Shown here: positions 1-8,452 of the stretch, one piece after another
How positions within the stretch are numbered: position 1 is the stretch's first letter
How the letters are laid out: every line of letters begins with the position of its first letter
Origin: Bacteroidota bacterium
Lineage (GTDB): Bacteria > Bacteroidota > Bacteroidia > Chitinophagales > Chitinophagaceae
Assembly: GCA_018266775.1 (NCBI GenBank)
Contig: JAFDZS010000004.1
Span: 1 to 64,000 of the forward strand
Direction of reading: 5' to 3'
DNA: 64,000 nt
The notes under the pieces: model-generated
The model's input: the letters and a program-made list of their open reading frames with translations, nothing else
Told to the model about the DNA's origin: nothing
The model's database searches: none
Program-made: the position numbers and the translations under genes

Positions 1-32
1 GGGTGAGTCACCCTTTAAGGGGTGACTCACCC
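1..32. repeat. Near-perfect 32-bp palindrome inside the regulator fragment
   Basis: GGGTGAGTCACC at 1-12 pairs with GGTGACTCACCC at 21-32, around the short centre CTTTAAGG. It looks like a REP-type hairpin and is translated in frame into the regulator fragment. The left edge is cut by the window start, so the element may be longer. Confidence 0.7.
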
Positions 33-158
33 GGCGAACGGTACCAGTATTTATTGCAGCATACACCGGAATTGCTGCAATGGGTACCCGCAAAATACAT
101 TGCTTCTTACCTGGATATTGATGAAGCTACGATGAGCCGTTTAAGACGAAGGAAATAA
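1..158 (+). CDS. Crp/Fnr family transcriptional regulator, C-terminal fragment
   Basis: Only the last part of the gene is in the window (frame from base 3, stop TAA 156-158). The translated tail contains ERYQYLLQHTPELLQWVPAK followed by YIASYLDIDEATMSRLRRRK, the winged-helix end of Bacteroidota Crp/Fnr-like regulators, where IASYL and SRLRR mark the recognition helix. The same signature occurs in the complete regulator at 17795-18385. The first 32 bases of the frame are a palindrome, so the residues before ERYQ (roughly HPLRGDSPG) come from repeat DNA. Whether the rest of the gene lies upstream in frame cannot be seen here. Confidence 0.75.
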   Translation, partial: VSHPLRGDSPGERYQYLLQHTPELLQWVPAKYIASYLDIDEATMSRLRRRK

Positions 159-163
159 TTTTT

Positions 164-175
164 TGACAATTGTCA
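164..175. promoter_or_regulatory. Perfect 12-bp palindrome TGACAATTGTCA, possible operator
   Basis: It lies six bases after the stop of the regulator fragment and about 255 bp before the lipoprotein start at 430, flanked by T runs on both sides. Length and symmetry suit a dimeric regulator site. The neighbouring Crp/Fnr-like gene is a candidate binder, but no second copy of this exact sequence was noticed in the window. Confidence 0.3.
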
Positions 176-429
176 TTTTTTATTTTGGGGTGAAGGTTTC
201 ATATTTGCAAAACAAATACGCATACCCGCAGTGTATACTGCGGCGTGATGCTTCTTGTTTAAATGGCGGAGTCATTGTAAAATGATATCTGCAATACAGC
301 CGGCTGATTTTTTAACCTTCCTTGTTTTACGCATTACCGATTTGAGGGGCAATCCTTTTGCTAACCTGCGCAGCACTGTGCACTGCCGTGTGGGGAAGGA
401 ATATTTTTGGCCACTATCAAACAAAAAAA

Positions 430-2070
430 ATGAAAACAACAAAACAACACCTGAAACATGCCCGGATATTGGTATTGCTGATGTCGCTGGTAATTGTCGC
501 ACAACAGTCGTGCAAAAAAACTGATACTGCAAGTAACGCTGAAAGTAGTAAGCGTACCATTGCAGACGCTGTATTTAATTTGCCTGCTGCCACACCAACA
601 GCGGTGCAAAAAGTAGCAGCTAATTTAAAGCAACAACATTCAACAAAGGAGTTTATTGAGGACTTTGTAAAAAAAGAAGGTTTTCCAGTTTGGAATAAAG
701 CGCTCATTACTTCCGGTGGCAGTGGTAATGGCTCAGTAATTGCAGCCAAAGGTTCAACCACCACAACAGTTACGGTCATAATTCCGCTGGTGGAAGAAGG
801 TGCGAATTATGTACATGGTTACTTGTGTGCGAAAGAAACCGGAGATTTGGTTGATGTACAATTACACCGCAACAGTGATTATTTAAAATTGCCTTATTCT
901 GGCAGCAAAGGTGATGATGGTATTGCCACCACTGCGGAAACTTATGCCACACGCATGATGCAGTTGGATAACCTGGTGTTTGGTTATGAGAAGTTTGAAG
1001 TTAAGGACCGGCAACTTTTTTCGGGCGGCAAAGCAAATAGTGGTAAAGACAGCATGCAGCGCTTTGTTGAATTAAAGCCGGCAGCTAATGGCAACACTTC
1101 TTCAATTGCTTCTGTAAACAGTTACGTATATACTACCTGCGTAACAATTACCACCATTACTTACTCTGTTTCTCATTACTGCGGTACACCGGAATATTGC
1201 CATCAGCATTATCCACCCAATGGTTGTGATTATTGCGGTACTTACTGCCACGATGTATATACGCCCAGTTATTCTACTTCTTCAGAATGTTATTCGTGGG
1301 AGGAAGAGGAAGGTGGATCAGGCATCCCATGGCCAGTTCCGGCACCCGGTGGTGGCGGAGGCAGTGGTGGTGGCAATACTCCTCCCTGCCCTTTAATAAT
1401 CAACCTGGTAAGCAGCGTGGTTCCGGCAAATTGTAATCCTGTGCCGAATCCGTGGCCTGTGTTAACACTGCCGCCAACGCCAAATCCAAATAATGATAGT
1501 ATAGTGAAGGCATTGCTGAAAAAGGATAATGAAGATATAAAACGAATCAGGGACTCGGTATGGAATTTGGCTTATGCAAATGATGAAGAATGGGGTTTTT
1601 TTATTAAGAATGTAAATGGTCAAACGAATGTTTTGGGTTTAAGAACTGATCACGATCCAGATGGGGTGACTCAAGATCGATTTGTTGAAAATAATAACCC
1701 TGACGGAGACTGGCATTGTCATCAAGATCATCCAAGTTCTGGATACAGGCATCCACATGACCCACAGGACATTGCACTTGGAAATGGTAGAAATCGAAGG
1801 CTTTACTTTAGAAGCTATGTTGATTGTGGGGATACACTATATGCAGTGGTAAATGAAAATTTAGCATTAATCAAGTTGTACTTTCAGACAAAAAATTTCC
1901 GTCAGATCGAAGAATCTACAACCTGGACGCAAATAGCTGGGGCTGGAGCTAATAGAAGGTCGCTAGGTCTGCAGGCATTACTAGAATTGCTTGGATCCAG
2001 TAGTGTCAGTGGCCTTGGGTTATATAAATCAGTTAATGCTGATAAAACCGAGTTTGTAAAGGTTAACTAA
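430..2070 (+). CDS. Cysteine-rich lipoprotein with a C-terminal JAMM/MPN-like domain
   Basis: A 546-residue protein. I start it at ATG 430 because this places a lipoprotein signal at the N-terminus (KHARILVLLMSLVIVAQQSC, Cys28); the frame is open further upstream but that extension destroys the signal. A Cys/His-rich stretch lies around residues 250-280, followed by a Gly/Pro-rich linker around 305-365. The C-terminal part contains EEWGFFI (Glu near 386), then HCHQDHP (His429 and His431) and HPHDPQDI (Asp near 446). This spacing resembles the E...HxH...D zinc signature of JAMM/MPN peptidase-fold domains; that assignment is my inference. A small secreted protein follows 33 bp later, and a decayed second copy of the pair lies downstream. 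Confidence 0.7.
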   Translation: MKTTKQHLKHARILVLLMSLVIVAQQSCKKTDTASNAESSKRTIADAVFNLPAATPTAVQKVAANLKQQHSTKEFIEDFVKKEGFPVWNKALITSGGSGNGSVIAAKGSTTTTVTVIIPLVEEGANYVHGYLCAKETGDLVDVQLHRNSDYLKLPYSGSKGDDGIATTAETYATRMMQLDNLVFGYEKFEVKDRQLFSGGKANSGKDSMQRFVELKPAANGNTSSIASVNSYVYTTCVTITTITYSVSHYCGTPEYCHQHYPPNGCDYCGTYCHDVYTPSYSTSSECYSWEEEEGGSGIPWPVPAPGGGGGSGGGNTPPCPLIINLVSSVVPANCNPVPNPWPVLTLPPTPNPNNDSIVKALLKKDNEDIKRIRDSVWNLAYANDEEWGFFIKNVNGQTNVLGLRTDHDPDGVTQDRFVENNNPDGDWHCHQDHPSSGYRHPHDPQDIALGNGRNRRLYFRSYVDCGDTLYAVVNENLALIKLYFQTKNFRQIEESTTWTQIAGAGANRRSLGLQALLELLGSSSVSGLGLYKSVNADKTEFVKVN

Positions 2071-2103
2071 ATTATTATTTTTAAATTTTCTAAAACGAAA
2101 ACG

Positions 2104-2493
2104 ATGAGAACATATCAATTAATAGCTTTAATGCTTATAAGTTTTTTTTCCAGTACTAAGTCAATTGGACAAACCAATGATCCGGTTTATGATTCTGTTG
2201 CACAATTAAATTTAAACCAACTTGCTGGCAAACCTGTAGATAGTTTACTGCATGTAATCCCACAATCGTACACAGATATAGGTATATGGGGCGTAATAGC
2301 AAAAAATAAAGCCCGTGGGCTTTCTATAAGATATGCAAGCGGTATGACAATTACAGTTATTCCCAAAGTTTTTATTTTTATGAACCCCATTGATTCAAAC
2401 AGGATATGGAATTTAACACTCTTTAAGAAAGAAACAGCACACTATATTACCGTAATGCATCCTGATAAACCGACTTTAACTGGTGGGGAATGA
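2104..2493 (+). CDS. Small secreted protein of unknown function, partner of the preceding lipoprotein
   Basis: A 129-residue protein with a hydrophobic signal sequence (LIALMLISFFSSTKSIGQ) and no recognised domain. The mature part contains PVDSLLHVIPQSY, KARGLSI and IWNLTLFKKE. These blocks recur in the defective copy at 2800-3179, so this is a real family present twice in the window. It starts 33 bp after the JAMM-like lipoprotein and is probably co-transcribed. The order large lipoprotein then small secreted protein is preserved in the duplicate, which suggests that the two act together. The function is unknown. Confidence 0.75.
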   Translation: MRTYQLIALMLISFFSSTKSIGQTNDPVYDSVAQLNLNQLAGKPVDSLLHVIPQSYTDIGIWGVIAKNKARGLSIRYASGMTITVIPKVFIFMNPIDSNRIWNLTLFKKETAHYITVMHPDKPTLTGGE

Positions 2494-2666
2494 ACTGTTT
2501 TCAAATTTCACCAACACTATTGGCTTACTAAGCATTTGCTTGTGCCTATTATTGCACAGGTGCAAGCATTAAGATGGACATGCTTATTCCCGATTAAGTT
2601 TCTTGCCTTTGTTGGTATTCCATCAAAAAAAAGATAACGAAGCCCACCGTGGCAATTGCTGTGTAA

Positions 2667-2786
2667 CGAAAGAATTGTATTGTGCAATGGCGTACCCAAA
2701 ACTTTTTAGTTAGCAGTAGCGTTGGCGGCCTTGTCATAAGAGTATCTGCTAATGCAGATGAAACCGAATTTGTAAAACTTAATTAA
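2667..2786 (+). pseudogene. Remnant of a duplicated JAMM-like lipoprotein gene (C-terminal end only)
   Basis: The frame ending at TAA 2784-2786 encodes SSSVGGLVIRVSANADETEF then VKLN. This matches the end of the 430-2070 protein, SSSVSGLGLYKSVNADKTEF then VKVN. There is an in-frame stop at 2664-2666 and no start, and the upstream DNA back to 2494 shows no further coding continuity that I can see. It sits 13 bp before the second copy of the small secreted gene, so it is the tail of a duplicated two-gene unit whose front has been lost. The rest of 2494-2799 holds nothing else that I recognise. Confidence 0.75.
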
Positions 2787-2799
2787 TAAATTACTGCTT

Positions 2800-3179
2800 G
2801 TGAAAAAATATTTGATAATAACAATTGCAATTCTGCTGATAAGCAAACTGATATTAGCGCAAACAAACCAAGTATATGATTCGATCAATGCATTAAATCC
2901 TGATCACGATGTTACGCTGCCGGTAGACAGTTTCCTGAATGCAATTCCCTCATCCTATACTTCAATGAAAACTACCGGCACATCAAAAGGTGATAAGGCC
3001 AGAGGATTAAGTATTTATTCTGCAAATGGCGTAAGTATTTGGGTGCAACCACTTAATTATGTTTACATGAACAGAGTTGATCCAAACAGCATTTGGAATT
3101 TAACGCTGTTTAAAAAGGAAAAGCGCATTATATTCTTGTGACAGGGCCGGATGCTTCTGTATGGGGACAAGATCAATAA
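2800..3179 (+). pseudogene. Frameshifted paralogue of the small secreted protein
   Basis: It starts with GTG 2800 (MKKYLIITIAILLISKLILA signal sequence) and is open to TGA at 3139-3141, giving 113 residues that end abnormally in KKEKRIIFL. From 3123 another frame continues AHYILVTGPDASVWGQDQ to TAA 3177-3179, which aligns with AHYITVMHPDKP of the intact copy at 2104-2493. One missing base in the A-rich stretch near 3112-3122 explains the switch. Either the gene is newly broken or the assembly has a homopolymer error. Shared blocks with the intact copy are PVDS, KARGLSI and IWNLTLFKKE. Confidence 0.75.
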
Positions 3180-3399
3180 CCTATAATCATTTTATATATT
3201 GATGTTTTGCCTTGTATTGAATGCAATAGACATTGGATTACTGCATTCATATGCCTTTATTCAGCAGTTTTTTATGAAAACAGTGAAAAACAAATTTTTG
3301 CGAACTTAACATATCTGTTCATCACTCTGAAGTACTTCAATATAAAGTAAAGCCAGCACACAGTACAACCATTATTTTTTATCAATTAATGTGATTATC

Positions 3400-4116
3400 A
3401 TGAAATATGTCATCCTCTTTAGTGTTATAATTGTATATGCCTGCTCCAATACAATATCCCATTCAAAGCTTAACCGCATTTGTTTTAAGATTACCTATAC
3501 AACAGGGAATAAAACCGGGCAGAATACCATCTTCTCCGATACTTCATTTGCGACGTATTATGATGGAATGGTGTTGTATGAACTGCCTTATCACCAAACC
3601 CACTCTTTTGGCGATACGATAGTGTATGATTCTTTAAAATATCATTACCTGCTCTGCAGGGAAAATGCACACAGGGGTTATTTTTTAAACCGGTTAAAAG
3701 ACAGCCTTGAACAAATTGTGGATGTTGACTCGGTTATAGGGTATAATTCAATTTACCGGCATAGTGATATCTACGATAGTTTACGGCCACTGCTTCCTGG
3801 TACAATGGTTAAAACGGAACTTGATCAAAATCGTTTTATGTTAACCGGTTTAGTTAAAGGGCATTATGCTATGGATTCGGTTCATTTATTTTTCAATACG
3901 GCATTTCCCAAAGTGCCGTACAGCTTATCTAAAGCGCTTGATTCCATGTACCAGGCTACATTAGTAAACGTGGTTACTTTTATCTGCAATAGTAAGGATA
4001 CAGCCCACTACGGCACAAAATTTACGCTTACTTATGGGGTGGATACTGCCCGTGCAGCTGATGAAAAATTGTACGAAAATTTGTTCATACGATTGGCTGC
4101 TAAACAAAGTAATTGA
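3400..4116 (+). CDS. Orphan lipoprotein of unknown function
   Basis: A 238-residue protein that I do not recognise. I prefer ATG 3400 over GTG 3391 because MKYVILFSVIIVYACSN then gives a compact lipoprotein signal with Cys15. The mature part is rich in Asp, Ser and Tyr (for example DTSFATYYDGMVLYELPYHQ) and has no membrane segment after the signal. The 220 bp before it hold only the frameshifted tail of the previous gene and AT-rich DNA. It belongs to the same block of surface genes of uncertain function as its neighbours. Confidence 0.65.
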   Translation: MKYVILFSVIIVYACSNTISHSKLNRICFKITYTTGNKTGQNTIFSDTSFATYYDGMVLYELPYHQTHSFGDTIVYDSLKYHYLLCRENAHRGYFLNRLKDSLEQIVDVDSVIGYNSIYRHSDIYDSLRPLLPGTMVKTELDQNRFMLTGLVKGHYAMDSVHLFFNTAFPKVPYSLSKALDSMYQATLVNVVTFICNSKDTAHYGTKFTLTYGVDTARAADEKLYENLFIRLAAKQSN

Positions 4117-4505
4117 GCAGCAGCAATTGTTGTTTCCGTTTGGCTTTTATGATACCTCCTTCGCCTTCTTGCCCTCTGGTATATAGTTGCAATAAAAGTT
4201 GCTGTGATTTTTTATTTTTTTACAGTGGCAGCAGGTTCAGCGGTGGTGTCCACTCCGGTAATCAATAAAAACTACGCAGCTGAAAATATTGGAACAGAAT
4301 TTGGGGATTAATATTGCGGCGCAATTGTATCCACAGTTCACCAAAGTTGTGGATAAGAATTTTGCCTGGGGAGGTACGTTTGCCGGCAGCGTTGTGGTCA
4401 ATTAACGTATCTTGCTTATAAAATAATCCTCCAATACTCTTTGTAAAAGCCAATTTGCTCCCCGCCCCATTGATCTTATTCTTTATAGTAAAACTATTAG
4501 TTTTT
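4117..4505. other. Intergenic stretch with a possible gene relic at 4262-4405
   Basis: No intact gene is visible. From 4262, directly after an in-frame TAA, 47 codons read with protein-like composition (LKILEQNLGINIAAQLYPQF then TKVVDKNFAWGGTFAGSVVV) to TAA 4403-4405, with no start codon. In another frame, the DNA just upstream reads like a hydrophobic segment (VIFYFFTVAAGSAVVSTPVI) ending near the same place. A frameshifted small secreted gene would explain both. I do not recognise the family. Confidence 0.3.
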
Positions 4506-6767
4506 ATGAAGCAAAATGTACACCTGTGTACACGCAACAAATCTGTATTTTACAGTAAAAAGTGCCTGTATGGATTGTGTTTTATCTCCTTTATTTTTTT
4601 GAATAACTTTAGTTACAGCCAAACGACCTATACATGGAACGTGGCAGGCAGTGGATCTTATACAACTGCAGCTAATTGGACACCCGCAAGGAATGCACCA
4701 GCAACTAGTGATATTCTTGTGTTCAATAATGGGGTTGCAGATAATGTGACCAACCTGCCAACTGAAACAGTAGGACAGATAATTATCAATAGCAGCACTA
4801 ATGTAACACTTCAGGGCACTGTTGCTACAAATGTGACATATACTGTCTCTGGGGGTACTGGTGATGACTTGTATATTGGTACAGGATCGACTTTAATGTT
4901 TACCAGTGGATTCCCTTCAGATCATCTGGATGTTCGGTTACTAACTGGAGCAACCGGAAATATTTTAGGGAATTTATATTTTTCTGCTACCACAGGAACG
5001 ATTGATGCCGCAGATGCATCGGCATTGGATTTCAAGAGTGGAAGCAAACTTTCGCTTACTTCAACCTATACAGGAAGCATTTTTACCACTTCAGGTACGT
5101 CTAACATAGCCATATTTGAATCCGGATCGCTGTTTGTTCAGCAAAATGGTTCAGATCCGTTTGGATTAGCTGAACCGGCAGCAAAATTGGTGTTTATGCC
5201 CGGTAGCACTTACTCAATTACTTTGTCTGCCAATCCTACATTTTCTGGAAGGTCTTTTGGCAATCTTACAATAAATCAATTGGATTGCGCCCCATGTAAT
5301 TATACTGGACCAAGTCCCTTAACCATAGACGGCGATTTAAATATTACAAACGAAACAGTAAACTTCAATTTAATAGGCGGAATCAATATTAAAGGAAATG
5401 TTTCTATTGATCCTTCATCTTTTTTGGGGTTTAACTTACCTTCAGCTGGACAGGTTAGTTTTAATGGAACAACCCATCAAACCATTTCAGATGTGGCCCC
5501 GTTTAGTGCCAATAGTAAAATAACGTTTAATAATAATGCTGATGTTTATGTAAATAATGTTAATGGCATAACAATTGGAAGTACTGCAATTGATCCTACC
5601 GTTACTATTAACAGATCGCTTACCTTTACTTCAGGAATAGTAAGTTTGTCAGGTTCTACAATATTGGGTTTTAGCGCAGGTGCTTCTACAGCGAGTGCAT
5701 CTAATATTAGTTTTGTAGACGGCCCAGTATTAAAAACGGGGAATGTTTCATTTTCTTTTCCAATAGGTAAAACTACTAGTGGCCCATCTGGTTCTATATA
5801 CGGTTATGCCCCTTTAACTATCATTAATTTTACCGGTGGTACTGCCACAGACCAATATCAAGCTGAATATAAAAGAGGAAGTGCGCTTACTTTAGGGCCT
5901 GTTACTCCGGCATTGGGGTTGGATCATGTCAGTCTTTGTGATTATTGGACGCTATCAAGAGTTACTGGCTCATCAACAGTTGATATTACACTTGCATGGG
6001 ATGATCCAATTAATAATTGTGTAACGACAAGTCCATATGTAAATTACCTTCCTTCTTTGACAGTTGCCCGAAACAGTGCCGGGGCATGGAATGCATATGG
6101 TGTTGCAGGCGTAACAACAGGTACAATAACTACAGGAACTGTAACATGGTCAGGCGTACAAAGTACTTCTTTCGGAGCTTTTGCTATTGGCAGTATTGAT
6201 TTTAATAATCCACTTTCACTTACTCTGAATTATTTAAATGGTACCAAACAAAGCAACGGCAATTACCTGTACTGGAAAGTAACCTGCACCAATAACCCCA
6301 CTGCAACCATGACGCTGGAAAGAAGTATGGATGGCAGCAGCTTTACCGCTATCACCTCCATTACTGCCGATGCATTACGCTGCCAGCAACCGTTTGACTA
6401 TACCGATCTTCATCCTTTGGCGGGTACAAATTATTACCGGTTGAAAATGACGGATGCCAATAACAAAGTAACTTACAGTGCAGCCATTGCCATTATTAAT
6501 AAAGATGCCGGTTTTGAACTGGTGAATATGATCCCGTCTGTTGTGCAAAGCAGTGCTGTATTAAATGTTGCCGCTGCGCAAAAAACAAAAATGACAGTGG
6601 TGATTACTGATATTGCAGGAAGAAGGGTGGAAAAATTAGATGTGAATCTTGTTGCCGGCAGTAACCGGGTTAAGCTGAATCTTGCAGGCCTTGCTGCGGG
6701 CTCGTACCAAATTACCGGCTATACTGCAGAAGGTGATGTGCGTACACTGCGGTTTGTGAAACAATAA
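4506..6767 (+). CDS. Secreted T9SS cargo protein with a beta-rich repeat region
   Basis: A 753-residue protein starting at ATG 4506; the frame is open further upstream, but the signal peptide (LYGLCFISFIFLNNFSYSQ, about residues 20-40) argues for this start. After the signal comes TYTWNVAGSGSYTTAANWTP, typical of surface proteins with repeated beta strands, then several hundred residues rich in Ser, Thr, Gly and Asn. The last 75 or so residues (VVITDIAGRRVEKLDVNLVA, then LAAGSYQITGYTAEG and LRFVKQ) form a type A T9SS C-terminal sorting domain, so the protein should cross the outer membrane and be surface-attached or released. Its specific function is unknown. A strong terminator follows. Confidence 0.8.
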   Translation: MKQNVHLCTRNKSVFYSKKCLYGLCFISFIFLNNFSYSQTTYTWNVAGSGSYTTAANWTPARNAPATSDILVFNNGVADNVTNLPTETVGQIIINSSTNVTLQGTVATNVTYTVSGGTGDDLYIGTGSTLMFTSGFPSDHLDVRLLTGATGNILGNLYFSATTGTIDAADASALDFKSGSKLSLTSTYTGSIFTTSGTSNIAIFESGSLFVQQNGSDPFGLAEPAAKLVFMPGSTYSITLSANPTFSGRSFGNLTINQLDCAPCNYTGPSPLTIDGDLNITNETVNFNLIGGINIKGNVSIDPSSFLGFNLPSAGQVSFNGTTHQTISDVAPFSANSKITFNNNADVYVNNVNGITIGSTAIDPTVTINRSLTFTSGIVSLSGSTILGFSAGASTASASNISFVDGPVLKTGNVSFSFPIGKTTSGPSGSIYGYAPLTIINFTGGTATDQYQAEYKRGSALTLGPVTPALGLDHVSLCDYWTLSRVTGSSTVDITLAWDDPINNCVTTSPYVNYLPSLTVARNSAGAWNAYGVAGVTTGTITTGTVTWSGVQSTSFGAFAIGSIDFNNPLSLTLNYLNGTKQSNGNYLYWKVTCTNNPTATMTLERSMDGSSFTAITSITADALRCQQPFDYTDLHPLAGTNYYRLKMTDANNKVTYSAAIAIINKDAGFELVNMIPSVVQSSAVLNVAAAQKTKMTVVITDIAGRRVEKLDVNLVAGSNRVKLNLAGLAAGSYQITGYTAEGDVRTLRFVKQ

Positions 6768-6787
6768 TTCCAGTTTAAGCATTATAG

Positions 6788-6818
6788 AAAAGCCCTGTCA
6801 GGAATGGCAGGGCTTTTT
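6788..6818 (+). terminator. Rho-independent terminator after the T9SS protein gene
   Basis: AAAAGCCCTG (6788-6797) pairs with CAGGGCTTTT (6808-6817), with a 10-nt loop and a T run. It lies 20 bp after the stop codon at 6767. Confidence 0.85.
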
Positions 6819-7356
6819 ATGTTAATCTTTTCTGTAAACAAGAATGGAAAAGCAATGGCAATAGTTGCCTGCAACAAGTTGATGAACTTACTTTTTTTGC
6901 GGAAAAAAAGTAAGCAACTGTGCCCTGTGGGAAAAGCCGCCCGGGAATAAATACAACCTATTACCGGGTGGTTCCCTGATCGGGCTTTGGTGCTCCGGTG
7001 ACTTCAACTTCTGTAATTCTGCTGTAAGGATTCACCAGTTCATGTTAATTGCAACAGGAGTTTATATGAAAAATATTATACTGTCACTGGTATTAATTCC
7101 ATGAACTTCTTCAATGCGGTACATTACTTCCCTGTTTTTTACTGAAAGCAATACTATTACTTTAACAAGATGAAAGCTGTTTCTTAATTGGGTAAGTTCT
7201 GAAACTGTGTTACAATTGTTATTGTGTATCTATTGTTGTATGGTCTTCCCGCAGGGCTGGGCGGGCAAAACAGCGGAGCAATTGTTTTGCCTTGATTTTT
7301 TTGTTTCTTTTTTTATCAAGAAAAAAAGAAAGGGAAAGAAAAATAATACTGGTTGC
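6819..7356. other. Long intergenic region with two A/T-rich hairpins
   Basis: No credible gene is seen in these 538 bp. CTTACTTTTTTT (6887-6898) pairs perfectly with AAAAAAAGTAAG (6903-6914) over a 4-nt loop. TTTCTTTTTTT (7304-7314) pairs with AAAAAAAGAAA (7321-7331); read on the minus strand the second could terminate the gene ending at 7357. A 12-codon reading frame at 7066-7104 starts like a signal peptide (MKNIILSLVLIP) and stops at once; it may be the stub of a lost gene. Confidence 0.5.
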
Positions 7357-7794
7357 TTACTGCAGGTTGATGAAATTGTGTAGTGCTGCATTTACCTGTG
7401 CCATACTTACCGGTTTAGGTTGTGCCGGTTTATGTTTATCCATATTTCCCTTGATAACTGTATAACAAATGATAATTAGTATGAGCAGTATAACTATGGT
7501 AACATACACCCAGGGCTGGTCTTTCCATTTACGTTTTTCTTTGCGGGCTTTTTTCTTTGCAATTTGTTTTTGCAGTTCCCTGTTCAGTTGTTCTACGGAA
7601 AGCGGTACCTGCGTTACATTGTCAAATTGCTCCAGCCCTTCCACCGCATCATTGATGAATTCATCTTCAGCCATCATCTTTTCGAGGTCATGGCTATCCC
7701 TGTCCGACAATTTTTTACTGAGGTAATCCATCAGCTTTTGATTGTCGATGTCTTTATTACTGTTGTTCAATATGTCTTTCAGGTCATCGCTCAT
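7357..7794 (-). CDS. Single-pass membrane protein, probable anti-sigma partner of the adjacent ECF sigma factor
   Basis: A 145-residue protein with a charged cytoplasmic N-terminal part (about residues 1-90, containing MDYLSKKLSDRDSHDLEKMM and EDEFINDAVEGLEQF), one membrane helix (about 94-114, WVYVTIVILLILIIICYTVI) and a short outer tail. It lies 34 bp downstream of a sigma-70 family gene on the same strand. Short proteins with an acidic helical head and a single helix next to ECF sigma genes usually act as anti-sigma factors in Bacteroidota. No zinc-binding ZAS motif (HxxxCxxC) is present, so the functional call is inference from context. Confidence 0.65.
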   Translation of the reverse strand: MSDDLKDILNNSNKDIDNQKLMDYLSKKLSDRDSHDLEKMMAEDEFINDAVEGLEQFDNVTQVPLSVEQLNRELQKQIAKKKARKEKRKWKDQPWVYVTIVILLILIIICYTVIKGNMDKHKPAQPKPVSMAQVNAALHNFINLQ

Positions 7795-7798
7795 TTTG

Positions 7799-7833
7799 GT
7801 TGACTGTTGAAAATTAAATCTTCAACTTTTAAC
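7799..7833. repeat. Inverted heptamer array between sigma and anti-sigma genes
   Basis: Consecutive 7-mers GTTGACT, GTTGAAA, ATTAAAT, CTTCAAC, TTTTAAC fill the 34-bp gap. GTTGAA and TTCAAC face each other and can form a hairpin. The TAA stop of the sigma gene (complement of 7829-7831) lies inside the array. Confidence 0.55.
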
Positions 7834-8389
7834 TTTGTTTCTCCATCAATATTTTCAAATTTCTTTTTCCATTTTGTATATAGCTTTTTACCTGCAATAA
7901 AGAAAAACTGGTGGCATCAGCAATCTGCTGGTAGCTTTTCTTTTCCAGGTAAAACATAGTTACACAAATTTGCTGTTCTTTATTTAATTGTAATAAAGCC
8001 TCAGCCATTGAAGCCAGTGCTTTATCTTTTTCAATATAGGTATTTTTATCTGTAGTTTCATCCGGCGCAGCCATTACATGATCGTTAATGGGTGCGGTGT
8101 ATTTTCCCTTGTCACGCAGCTTCATCAGGCAATGGTTCTTGGCCACCATATAAATCCAGCTTTTAAAATAATCCACTTTATATTTATGCAGTTCATTAAT
8201 GGCTTTTAAAAAAACCTGCTGTACACTGTCTTTGGCTTCTTCTTCATTTTTCAGGTACTTCATACATACACCCAGCAGCAGCATGGTATACCGCTGCAGC
8301 AGTATACCCAGCCATTCGTTATTATGATCAGCATAAAAACGTTGCAGCAGTTCGGCGTCGTCAATATGGTTGTACTTTGCCTGGCTCAA
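7829..8389 (-). CDS. ECF-type RNA polymerase sigma factor (sigma-70 family)
   Basis: A 186-residue protein. Region 2 lies around residues 25-95 (YLKNEEEAKDSVQQVFLKAI, then YFKSWIYMVAKNHCLMKLRD) and region 4 around 125-180 (LNKEQQICVTMFYLEKKSYQ, then QIADATSFSLLQVKSYIQNG), matching the two-domain ECF layout without regions 1 and 3. It directs core RNA polymerase to a dedicated promoter set. The membrane protein downstream probably holds it inactive. It is divergent from the NlpC/P60 gene with 63 bp between starts. Targets are not identifiable from the window. Confidence 0.9.
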   Translation of the reverse strand: MSQAKYNHIDDAELLQRFYADHNNEWLGILLQRYTMLLLGVCMKYLKNEEEAKDSVQQVFLKAINELHKYKVDYFKSWIYMVAKNHCLMKLRDKGKYTAPINDHVMAAPDETTDKNTYIEKDKALASMAEALLQLNKEQQICVTMFYLEKKSYQQIADATSFSLLQVKSYIQNGKRNLKILMEKQS

Positions 8390-8452
8390 AATGATTACAG
8401 TAAGTTCTTACTACTAAGATGTAAACATAATATAATTTCCATAATTTAGAGT

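Noticed and set aside
4262-4540. 92-codon minus-strand frame
   Set aside because: No start context or protein-like features; it overlaps the signal-peptide region of the T9SS gene in antisense.
7066-7104. Twelve-codon signal-like frame
   Set aside because: Too short to call a gene; recorded only as a possible stub.
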